Source: Candidatus Kuenenia stuttgartensis
Lineage (GTDB): Bacteria > Planctomycetota > Planctomycetia > Gemmatales > Gemmataceae
DNA length: 58,521 bases
Assembly: GCA_945875585.1 (NCBI GenBank)
Contig: CAMCLK010000031.1
Location: 1 to 58,521, forward strand
Reading direction: 5' to 3'
The first letter of the stretch is position 1. Every line of letters begins with the position of its first letter. The position numbers were made by a program, and so were the translations under genes. This document shows positions 17,784 to 25,412 of this stretch, piece by piece. The notes under the pieces were generated by a model. That model was given only the letters and a program-made list of their open reading frames with translations, ran no database searches and was not told the origin of the DNA.

Positions 17784-19532
17784 TCAATCGCCTTCAATCA
17801 GGTCAAGCTCCGGCATTATTTCATGAGTTCGTGTGGTGAGATACCGCCGGACTCCACGGAATGTGGCGAGCCGACAAACCCTATCTGCAGCTTCGCGCGC
17901 ATCTACTAATGTGACACGCCGCAGTAACTCCTTGATAGAAGGTAATAAAGCTGAAGCCATGCTGAATCGCCTGAGCCCCAGCCCAAGTAGAGGCAAAAGG
18001 CATCTTGGTTCACCTGCCATCTCTCCACACAAGGTTACCGGAACACCGGCACGAACTGCAGCCCTAAGTATCTTGCGAATAAGTCGGAACAAAACCGGAT
18101 TATAAGGCTGGCATAAATGAGCAACATTCGGATTGTCTCTGTCGGCCGCCATCAAGTACTGGGTCAAGTCGTTGCTGCCTATGCTCAAAAAATCGACGTG
18201 CCGAACTATTTGCCTAATGGCGAATGCTGCCGCGGGAACCTCAACCAAAACACCAATTCGCACTTCATCGGCATGTGGCACGCCATCTTGTGTCAGTTCT
18301 GTTAGACAATTGGAAAGCATCCGCTTCAGTGTCACTATTTCCTCAACACAACTGACCATCGGAAAGAGGATGTTGACAGGCCCACCGGCAGCGGCCCGCA
18401 GGATGGCCCGAAGTTGGCGGATGAAAAGACCCGGATGCTTGCGTACCAAACGGATCGATCGAAAACCCATAAACGGATTGGCTTCGTGCTGTCCGGCCAG
18501 CCAAGGAACCATTTTGTCCGCACCAAGGTCTATGGTTCGAATAATGACATTGGCGGATCCAAATGGCTCCATTGTGGCACGATAGGCAGCCGCCTGCTCA
18601 TCTTCCTCCGGTACTGACGGATGAGTCAGGAACAGGTACTCCGTTCGGTACAAGCCAATGCCGCTGGCACCGGTGGCATGAGCCACTCTGGCATCGAGCG
18701 GATAATTGACATTCGCCAATAACGCTATTTTCTCGCCGCATGAGGTTATGGCTGGTTGGTCCCGGTTCTCCACCAACCGCCCGACGACAGACGCATATTC
18801 TCGCGCCAATTTGCGATATGCAGCCAACGTTTCAGGCTCGGGCAGCAGGTGAACCACACCTTCCCGCCCGTCAACCGCCATGAGATTACCGGAGACGACT
18901 GAACGCATGACCCCGCGGGCACCACTCACCGCCGGTATACCAAGAGATCGAGCCAATATGGCTCCATGGCCGGTCACCCCTCCCGTTTCTGTCACGATTG
19001 CGGCAAAACGACCGCGTTCGAGTAGAAAGCCCGCCATGGATGGCAGGATTTCCTCGGCGACTAAGACAAGGGGCTCCCCCCCAATAGGGAGGGCTGGCGG
19101 AGGGTCATCCAGATGGCCGATAATTCTCTGAAAAACATCCCTAATGTCAGATATGCGCTCCGCCATCCGGGGATCACGCACACGCTGAAATATTTCGATA
19201 AATTCTTCCCGGGTACGCTCCACTGCCTCCATCGCGCCGAAAGACCCGTCAATAACCAAAGACTTGACCTTGCTGATGAGCAGAGGATCTTCCAGAAGCA
19301 ACCGATGGGCACGAAAAATAGCTGCGCGTGACGCACCTAATTCCTGCCGGATTTTGCGTTCCAGGGTTTCCAGATCTGTCAGGCTCTTGCTGTGCGCCTG
19401 ATCCAAACGGGTAAGTTCAGCCTCGACACCTGCCGAAGCCTTGCTTGCCGATCCTGAACGACGGGACCCGGCATCAATGATATATGCTTGTCCAACGGCC
19501 ACGCCGGGAGCAAGCGCGACGCCTTTAATCAT
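17784..19532 (-). CDS. ptsI: Phosphoenolpyruvate-protein phosphotransferase (PTS enzyme I)
   Basis: Transfers phosphate from PEP to HPr. The 582-residue protein is complete: N-terminal HPr-binding helical domain, the phospho-histidine loop GGVTGHGAILARSLGIPAV (about 184-202, His189), and the PEP-binding barrel with GLYRTEYLFL, FRSIR, IGSNDLTQY and a catalytic Cys in TLCGEMAG. The start at 19532 (MIKGVALAPG) has GGA 5 nt upstream; the frame runs to 19607 but those residues are not family-like. No HPr or enzyme II gene is in the window, so it may serve a regulatory phosphorelay and not sugar uptake. The name ptsP is possible, but there is no GAF domain. Confidence 0.9.
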   Translation of the reverse strand: MIKGVALAPGVAVGQAYIIDAGSRRSGSASKASAGVEAELTRLDQAHSKSLTDLETLERKIRQELGASRAAIFRAHRLLLEDPLLISKVKSLVIDGSFGAMEAVERTREEFIEIFQRVRDPRMAERISDIRDVFQRIIGHLDDPPPALPIGGEPLVLVAEEILPSMAGFLLERGRFAAIVTETGGVTGHGAILARSLGIPAVSGARGVMRSVVSGNLMAVDGREGVVHLLPEPETLAAYRKLAREYASVVGRLVENRDQPAITSCGEKIALLANVNYPLDARVAHATGASGIGLYRTEYLFLTHPSVPEEDEQAAAYRATMEPFGSANVIIRTIDLGADKMVPWLAGQHEANPFMGFRSIRLVRKHPGLFIRQLRAILRAAAGGPVNILFPMVSCVEEIVTLKRMLSNCLTELTQDGVPHADEVRIGVLVEVPAAAFAIRQIVRHVDFLSIGSNDLTQYLMAADRDNPNVAHLCQPYNPVLFRLIRKILRAAVRAGVPVTLCGEMAGEPRCLLPLLGLGLRRFSMASALLPSIKELLRRVTLVDAREAADRVCRLATFRGVRRYLTTRTHEIMPELDLIEGD

Positions 19533-19800
19533 GCCATCCGACATACAACAAGAGCGCCTGCAACCGCCCCGGAGATCATCAATCCGGTAAAACACGGCAC
19601 TGGACACACCACTGGGCTAGTGGCCTAAACATTTTATCACCCCGCTGAAATGCGTGCCATAACCAAGTCTGCCGACTTTCTTGAAAATGGTATGGACATG
19701 CAAGCCATCCCAAGGCAATGAGCCAACCCATGAATCAACTGCCGTGCCCGGGGGGGCCAACGCGGCTGTTGAAGGATCGAATATGACGGGGGGATCATCC

Positions 19801-20334
19801 ATGCGACGACTTGTCGTATTAACCATTGCGAGCGGCTTGATTGCCGGATCATTACTGCAGGCTGAAGACACTGCCCCTGCCAAAAAAGGCACATGGTTTC
19901 CAACATTTAAATCGGCTGCCAAAGCAGACGATAGCCAAAAAAATAAAGCCAAAGACGCCAAGGACAAGGAAGCCTTGGATGAAATTGAAGTTGCCAATGC
20001 GGAACGCACCGCGCGCCGAAAAAAAATCGCCGGACAGATCGACCGGGAAGAACAGGACTATTTTCGTCGTTTGGAAGTGTGCGATCGGCTGATGGACCAA
20101 GCCATCCGTGATGGGGATCAGGATCTGGTGCGCAAGCTGGAACAACTGCAGGAGCGCATCCAACAGGTGTACGACAGCAACACCGCCTCTTTGGGAATCG
20201 CTGATCCCGCCGCTCTTGATCTGGCCATCCTCAAAGACAAGACATCCATCAACAAAACAACCACCGCCCAATTGCTGAAAGATGACAACCGCAAAAAGGC
20301 AACTCAGGCTGCAAGCCGCAAGGAGAAACCATGA
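19801..20334 (+). CDS. Secreted coiled-coil protein of unknown function
   Basis: A 177-residue protein with a signal peptide (MRRLVVLTIASGLIAGSLLQA) and a Lys/Ala/Asp-rich mature region. From about 75 to 135 the sequence (VANAERTARRKKI, then the EEQDYFRRLEVCDR stretch, then QDLVRKLEQLQERIQQV) is predicted helical coiled coil by heptad pattern. GGGGGG six nt before the ATG fixes the start at 19801; the frame extends to 19681 without signal-like sequence. Its stop overlaps the ATG of the lipoprotein gene, suggesting that the two products work together in the envelope. Family not recognised. Confidence 0.7.
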   Translation: MRRLVVLTIASGLIAGSLLQAEDTAPAKKGTWFPTFKSAAKADDSQKNKAKDAKDKEALDEIEVANAERTARRKKIAGQIDREEQDYFRRLEVCDRLMDQAIRDGDQDLVRKLEQLQERIQQVYDSNTASLGIADPAALDLAILKDKTSINKTTTAQLLKDDNRKKATQAASRKEKP

Positions 20335-20588
20335 ATACCAAAGTCTTGTTTGTAATGGGGTGCTTGGCTTCGATGGGCACGGGTTGTATGACCGCTCCCA
20401 ATCTGTCCGGGCTCATCACCACCTCAAAATCAGCCAAGGTCGACACCGCGGAAAAACAAACCGTAGCAGCCCCAGCAGAGCCTGTTAGAAAACAATTCAA
20501 GGCGGTACGGGCAGCGGATGTAACACCCGGACAAACCCGGGAAACCATTCAGGCGCTTCAGGAAGAGCTCGACGCGGCAGCGCAGTAA
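20331..20588 (+). CDS. Small predicted lipoprotein
   Basis: An 85-residue protein with a lipobox ending GTGC (Cys19 in LASMGTGCM), giving a mature lipoprotein of about 65 residues with a helical C-terminus (QTRETIQALQEELDAAA). The start overlaps the preceding stop by 4 nt (ATGA), a coupled arrangement. It ends 10 bp from a converging membrane-protein gene. No known family. It is probably anchored in a membrane leaflet with its coiled-coil neighbour. Confidence 0.65.
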   Translation: MNTKVLFVMGCLASMGTGCMTAPNLSGLITTSKSAKVDTAEKQTVAAPAEPVRKQFKAVRAADVTPGQTRETIQALQEELDAAAQ

Positions 20589-20597
20589 CAATTCGCC

Positions 20598-21290
20598 TTA
20601 TTCAGTTTTTGCGCCACTCATCTGGGCAATGGCCTGAAAGGCCAAAATCAGATCGAGTGCGGGAACCTCACAGCCATCGCGTAACACCAAATGGAATGCA
20701 CTGTCTAGGATCTCCACCGAGCAAGGAGATCCGGTCACTTCAATTCCAGACTTGTTGGTCTCGAGAAGTACTATCAAATCGGGATCATCTATCGAAACAA
20801 CAACCAGACTCGAACTCCAGGATTTACGCCTCGGAATTCCGGATGCCAGCCAAACGGCCCATGGCACGCGAACTGCGCGTCTGCCTTGATAAAACAAAAC
20901 TCCGACACCATCCAGTTCCACCTTAATGCCGCGCAACATTCGAACAGCGACAATACCAGCACCAATACCAGACAACACCAAACAAACAACTATGGCGATG
21001 TCGATTTGAACACCGCCCCCCATCTCTTCAATAACAGCTACAATGCCAATACACGCGATGAGCGCCAAAGCGAAAAAAAACAACATCCACAAAACAAATG
21101 CCGCAAGAACGCCAAACACACGGCGGTGTGAATTCAAAAAGATTGGATTGGCACTGAGGGCCTGAATGGGGTATGGGAGCAACGATTCGAAACGGAGCAG
21201 CGTAACAGGTGATCCAAAAAGCAGTCTGTCCAAATAACGAAGGAACCATCGCGCCAGCGAGACGACCGACAGGATCAGTTGAAGTTCCAT
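20598..21290 (-). CDS. Membrane protein of unknown function
   Basis: A 230-residue protein with two strong membrane helices at about 58-85 (VFGVLAAFVLWMLFFFALAL) and 98-118 (IAIVVCLVLSGIGAGIVAVR). After that comes a beta-rich C-terminal domain (VLFYQGRRAVRVPW, VVVSIDDPDLIVLL, ILDSAFHLVL) resembling a PH-like or YcxB-like fold, but the match is only by impression. It lies 57 bp downstream of the sigma factor gene on the same strand. Function unknown. Confidence 0.65.
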   Translation of the reverse strand: MELQLILSVVSLARWFLRYLDRLLFGSPVTLLRFESLLPYPIQALSANPIFLNSHRRVFGVLAAFVLWMLFFFALALIACIGIVAVIEEMGGGVQIDIAIVVCLVLSGIGAGIVAVRMLRGIKVELDGVGVLFYQGRRAVRVPWAVWLASGIPRRKSWSSSLVVVSIDDPDLIVLLETNKSGIEVTGSPCSVEILDSAFHLVLRDGCEVPALDLILAFQAIAQMSGAKTE

Positions 21291-21347
21291 ATCGGTCGAT
21301 CACTCAATCACAAGGATCTAGGGGTAAGGCCAAGGAGGCCGTCCCAC

Positions 21348-22940
21348 TTATTCCTCGTCATTCATTTCAGCAAATTCAACAAGACGCTGGCTGCGTACAG
21401 GTTGACGCAGTTTCAACAAACCACGGGCTTCAATCTGCCTGATACGCTCACGGGTGATGCCGTAGGTCCGAGCCACTTCTTCCAGCGTTCGGGGTTGCCC
21501 GTCCCTCAGGCCAAAGCGCAACTCAATCACTTCGCGCTCACGCGGAGTAAGTGAACGCAAAACCTCGGCAATACGGTCCCGCAACAGGTGCTGGTCAACT
21601 GCCATGCCTGGGTTTGTGGCCGATGGATCGTCCAAGAAATCTTCGAGTGCCCGTTCGCCATCACCACCCATGGGTTCATGCAGGCTCACAGGATGCCGGG
21701 CAACAACACGCAGCGAATGGGTTTCCTCAGCACTGACACCCAAAACAGCGGCAATTTCCTCGACTGTCGGTTCACGGCCCTCTTTGGCTGACAGTTCACC
21801 GCGAATTCGCTCCACCGCGGCGAGAGTTCCCACCTGATGGCAAGGAACGCGGATGGTACGGGCATGATCTGCCAATGCCCGGGTAATTCCCTGACGAATC
21901 CACCAGGTTGCATAGGTACCAAACTTGTAACCCAAGCGGTGTTCGTACTTATCCACTGCGCGCATCAGACCGCGGTTTCCTTCCTGAATCAGGTCGGAAA
22001 AAGGCAGGCCGCGGCTTCGGTAGCGTTTGGCAATGGACACCACCAAGCGCAAATTGCCTTCCGCAAGGTCCTTTCGGGCCCGCTGATAATCGCGACGACG
22101 CTTCAAAGTTACTGCAGCGAGTGAAGCGGCACGTTCTGCGGGAACTCTCATATCCAGAAGCAGATCGCGCAGTTCCTTCACTGCCTTGGTTCGTCGATCA
22201 CGATCAACCACTGAGCGCCCTGTCATATCACTGGCTACTTCAAGGTCACGGATCTGTGCCGAGCGAATGATGAATTCATCTGTCCAACGATCGAGCATGT
22301 CGATGCGAGGAGAAAGCTCTTCCACCAAAATCACAGCTTTGATCAGCTTGCGCCGTATCACGCAGTTGATACGACGGCGCTGTCCTGCCGTAGTGGCGCG
22401 CAGCAGTGTTTGAAAATCGAGGTCGATTGCAGCAAGCAGACTGCGCAGAGTGCGCAAGTTTGCTGGCATGCGAGCCACAATCTTTTCGCGGCTCAGATTC
22501 ATGGTTGTGACAACGTCAATGCTGGGATCCAGAGGCGTCTGGCCCGCAACCACCTTTTCAAAATGCTCGACAACACGAAGGATCGTGCGTGGGCACATCA
22601 AAATAGCCCGGCGGTAACGGCCTCGCTTCACCTCCAACCGGCTCGCCATGGCCAGTTCCTGATCGCGTGTCAGCAGAGGAATAGCACCCATCTGGCGCAG
22701 GTAGAGTCCCAGTGCATCGTCCGCACCGGTCGCTTCACCTTCTTGGTTTTCCAAAGGAACGGCGGCAGCTTCGCCGGCGTCCACTCCACCTGCAAGATCA
22801 TCTGGAAGATCAACGTCACGTGGAGCAAGATCATCCCACGACGCGCTTTCACTGCTCTTCACACCAAAGGAAGAGGGATCTCCGCTACCGATATCCCAAC
22901 CGTCACGTTGCATGCCTGCGTCCGTCAACATATGGTCCAT
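21348..22940 (-). CDS. rpoD: RNA polymerase sigma factor, RpoD/SigA type
   Basis: Principal-type sigma-70 factor, about 530 residues. Region 1.2 is [13 protein letters not shown]; regions 2.1-2.4 include [26 protein letters not shown] and [19 protein letters not shown]; region 3 follows, and region 4.2 is [21 protein letters not shown]. The N-terminal ~60 residues are acidic and poorly conserved. The start was taken at 22940 (MDHMLTD); the frame is open to 23003, and another ATG lies at 22931. The ribosome site is not decisive. Some residues differ from the commonest RpoD (for example [16 protein letters not shown]), so a second, group 2-like sigma factor cannot be excluded. Confidence 0.88.
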   Translation of the reverse strand: MDHMLTDAGMQRDGWDIGSGDPSSFGVKSSESASWDDLAPRDVDLPDDLAGGVDAGEAAAVPLENQEGEATGADDALGLYLRQMGAIPLLTRDQELAMASRLEVKRGRYRRAILMCPRTILRVVEHFEKVVAGQTPLDPSIDVVTTMNLSREKIVARMPANLRTLRSLLAAIDLDFQTLLRATTAGQRRRINCVIRRKLIKAVILVEELSPRIDMLDRWTDEFIIRSAQIRDLEVASDMTGRSVVDRDRRTKAVKELRDLLLDMRVPAERAASLAAVTLKRRRDYQRARKDLAEGNLRLVVSIAKRYRSRGLPFSDLIQEGNRGLMRAVDKYEHRLGYKFGTYATWWIRQGITRALADHARTIRVPCHQVGTLAAVERIRGELSAKEGREPTVEEIAAVLGVSAEETHSLRVVARHPVSLHEPMGGDGERALEDFLDDPSATNPGMAVDQHLLRDRIAEVLRSLTPREREVIELRFGLRDGQPRTLEEVARTYGITRERIRQIEARGLLKLRQPVRSQRLVEFAEMNDEE

Positions 22941-23283
22941 TCTTGTTCCAACGCCTCCCCACCTCAACCGCTCGTGCGACTGGAGACCAACCGGTTCGAA
23001 CAACGATTCACGGGTAAAATCCCGGGCAAATACGCTTCAAGCAGCTCGAGGGGGGCACCCTGCTGACTTGAAGGAAAGCCATATTCAAGAATCTGCGTCA
23101 TTCCCTCAATACTGAGAGGGACACGAAGATGATTATTCGTCTAAATGCTCAGCAACTCTTGAACAAAAGCTGCAAAAGCCGAAGAAACGGCACAATCTTC
23201 AGATACGGTTCTTGAACAAACAATTGTATGCTAAGATCTGAAAGAATCCACAGAATTCCTGAAACGGGGTTGCTTTTTCAATC
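22941..23283. other. 343-bp intergenic region between divergent genes
   Basis: Separates the sigma factor gene from the divergent DUF1549/DUF1553 gene. It is AT-rich toward 23140-23270 and must hold promoters for both. A weak hairpin (CCCTC/GAGGG) sits at about 23103-23120. I find no coding sequence, tRNA or repeat in it. Confidence 0.5.
23229..23237 (+). promoter_or_regulatory. Possible extended -10 element
   Basis: TGCTAAGAT matches an extended -10 (TGn plus TAAGAT), about 47 nt before the start of the DUF1549/DUF1553 gene. A TTGAAC at 23212-23217 is too close (14 nt spacer) to be a normal -35 box, so the call is tentative. Confidence 0.25.
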
Positions 23284-25353
23284 ATGACCCTTATCTATTC
23301 GATCCTTCTTATTTCTCTTCAGCCAACCACTGATGAACAGCCTATCCCTTGGACTTTCAAACCTCGCATTCAAATCGCGATGGCCGTAAGTTCCCAAAGC
23401 ATCGATAGTTTGGCACCTACAAAACCAAGCCTAACCGAAATTAGTACATCTGCGTTTTTCCGTCGCCTCAGTTTCGACATGCGTGGCATGCCACCATCGC
23501 CTGAAGAAATTCAGGAATTTCTGGGTACTCCAGAAAAAGATCGGGTTGTCCGTTGGGTCAACCGGTTTCTCGACTCGCCCGCATTTGGTGAAAAACAAGC
23601 ACAGTCATGGCTCGATGCCGTGCGGTTTGCCGAAACCAATGGCTTTGAAGCCGACGGCGATCGCCCACACGCTTGGCGATACCGCGATTGGGTGATCGAA
23701 GCCATGAATCTGGACATGCCTTACGACAGATTCATTATGGCGCAAATTGCTGGAGACCTGATGGGCCCGGCAGATTTCCCGGGCCTTTCACCCGAAGAGG
23801 CCAGAAAACAAGGCCTTATCGCGACGGGCTTTCATCGGTGCGGCCCCGCCCACATGGTTTCTGGAAATGTTGACAAAGCACAACTACGCAACGAATTCCT
23901 AACGGAAGCCACCACCACACTAGGAAGTGCCATTTTGGGACTGACTATCCAGTGCGCCCGATGCCATGACCACAAATTTGATCCCATCACACAAGACGAT
24001 TATTACCGCCTCCAGGCATTTTTGGCACGGATCGAACCCACTGATACAGCTTTGGCAACCGCCGCCGATACCGCCGCCCTCGCCGCTATCCGCGTATCAA
24101 TTGAAATGCGCATGGCTCCGATTCGAAAAACGATTGGCCAGATCGACGAACCGGCCCGCAAAGCTGCCTTGCGAGCAAAAATAGCGCGCTTGCCCACAGA
24201 CGTTCGCAAAGTCATGGATATCCCTACCGCCAAGCGCACAGCAGACGAAACCGCGCTGCTTCAACGCTTTCAACCCGCGATCAAGGTTGAGTGGGATGAT
24301 GTGATCGCCCAGTTGAGCCCAAGCCAATTGAAAACCCGGAGCGAATTAAAATCTCGGCTTGTTGAATTACTGCGTTCCATGCCACCCCCTTCTGCTCACG
24401 CATGGGGAGTCAAGGAAGGCCCCGCCGTAGTCCACCACCTGCTCAAAAGGGGACAGGTGAATGCCCAAGGCCCCGTCGCGGCACCCGGTTTTCCAGAAGC
24501 ACTCAAGGGAAGCGTTCCTCCCGTGCAAGGAAACGACCGCATGGCATTGGCCCGCTGGCTAACCTCCCCCGCCAACCCACTCACAGCACGCGTCGCGGTC
24601 AATCGCATCTGGCGCCAATATTTCGGCTCAGGTTTGGTTCAGCCTGCGGAAGACGACTTTGGCTCCCGGGCCAACCCTGCGCAACAGAAACTTCTCGACT
24701 TTCTCGCCCAAGAACTAGTACGCAACAACTGGTCCACCAAAGCCATCCATCGATTGATCGCCACATCGGCTGCCTACCGTGGTACCGAATTCCCGGGAAA
24801 CGCGCCACGCCGCCGCCGCCTGACAAGCGAAGAAATCCGCGATTCCGTGCAATTTATATCCGGAACCCTGAATACGCGCATGGGCGGTCCAGGGGTACGC
24901 ATCACCTTGGAACCAGAGGTATTAGACCTTATTTTTACCGAAGCCGAACCAGATGGATTATGGCTGACACCCGCCAAAAAATCCGAAGAGGCAAGGCGAT
25001 CGGTTTATCTGTTAGCCAAACGCAATGTCAAAGTTCCGCTACTGGAAGCGTTCGATCAACCCGATCTGCTCAACCCCTGCAGCAAACGACCTGACAGCAC
25101 CCACGCTCCTCAAGCCCTGATCATGTGGAACAGCCCATGGATGCGCGATCAGGCGCGCCTGACAGGAAAAAGAGCCAGCCTTGCAGGCCCAACATCCGAT
25201 CAACAGGTCGAGGCGCTATTCCTTTACATTTACAATCGGCCGTCCACCCCGGCTGAAAGAAGTCTGGCCCTCAATGCCGCCAAATCCAGCAACGGGTTGA
25301 CCGACCTTGCGCTAGCCATGTACAACTCCAATGGATTCTTGTACGCCGATTGA
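23284..25353 (+). CDS. DUF1549/DUF1553 domain protein
   Basis: Planctomycete/Verrucomicrobia-type protein of 689 residues. The DUF1549 part covers about 35-240: FFRRLSFDMRGMPPSPEEI, QSWLDAVRFAETNGFE, and a CARCHDHKFDP motif (224-234) that is cytochrome-like. DUF1553 covers about 410-660: RVAVNRIWRQYFGSGLV, LLDFLAQELVRNNWS, and the LTSEEIRDSVQFIS segment. It lacks the N-terminal cytochrome c domain found in the longest family members, so it is the short form. A hydrophobic start (MTLIYSILLISLQ) may be a signal. Biochemical role is not established for the family; the CxxCH suggests haem attachment. Confidence 0.85.
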   Translation: MTLIYSILLISLQPTTDEQPIPWTFKPRIQIAMAVSSQSIDSLAPTKPSLTEISTSAFFRRLSFDMRGMPPSPEEIQEFLGTPEKDRVVRWVNRFLDSPAFGEKQAQSWLDAVRFAETNGFEADGDRPHAWRYRDWVIEAMNLDMPYDRFIMAQIAGDLMGPADFPGLSPEEARKQGLIATGFHRCGPAHMVSGNVDKAQLRNEFLTEATTTLGSAILGLTIQCARCHDHKFDPITQDDYYRLQAFLARIEPTDTALATAADTAALAAIRVSIEMRMAPIRKTIGQIDEPARKAALRAKIARLPTDVRKVMDIPTAKRTADETALLQRFQPAIKVEWDDVIAQLSPSQLKTRSELKSRLVELLRSMPPPSAHAWGVKEGPAVVHHLLKRGQVNAQGPVAAPGFPEALKGSVPPVQGNDRMALARWLTSPANPLTARVAVNRIWRQYFGSGLVQPAEDDFGSRANPAQQKLLDFLAQELVRNNWSTKAIHRLIATSAAYRGTEFPGNAPRRRRLTSEEIRDSVQFISGTLNTRMGGPGVRITLEPEVLDLIFTEAEPDGLWLTPAKKSEEARRSVYLLAKRNVKVPLLEAFDQPDLLNPCSKRPDSTHAPQALIMWNSPWMRDQARLTGKRASLAGPTSDQQVEALFLYIYNRPSTPAERSLALNAAKSSNGLTDLALAMYNSNGFLYAD

Positions 25354-25412
25354 AATGTCACTCATGACAACAGTTTCGCAGCAATACGCACCATGAACTG
25401 GAGCGGATCATT

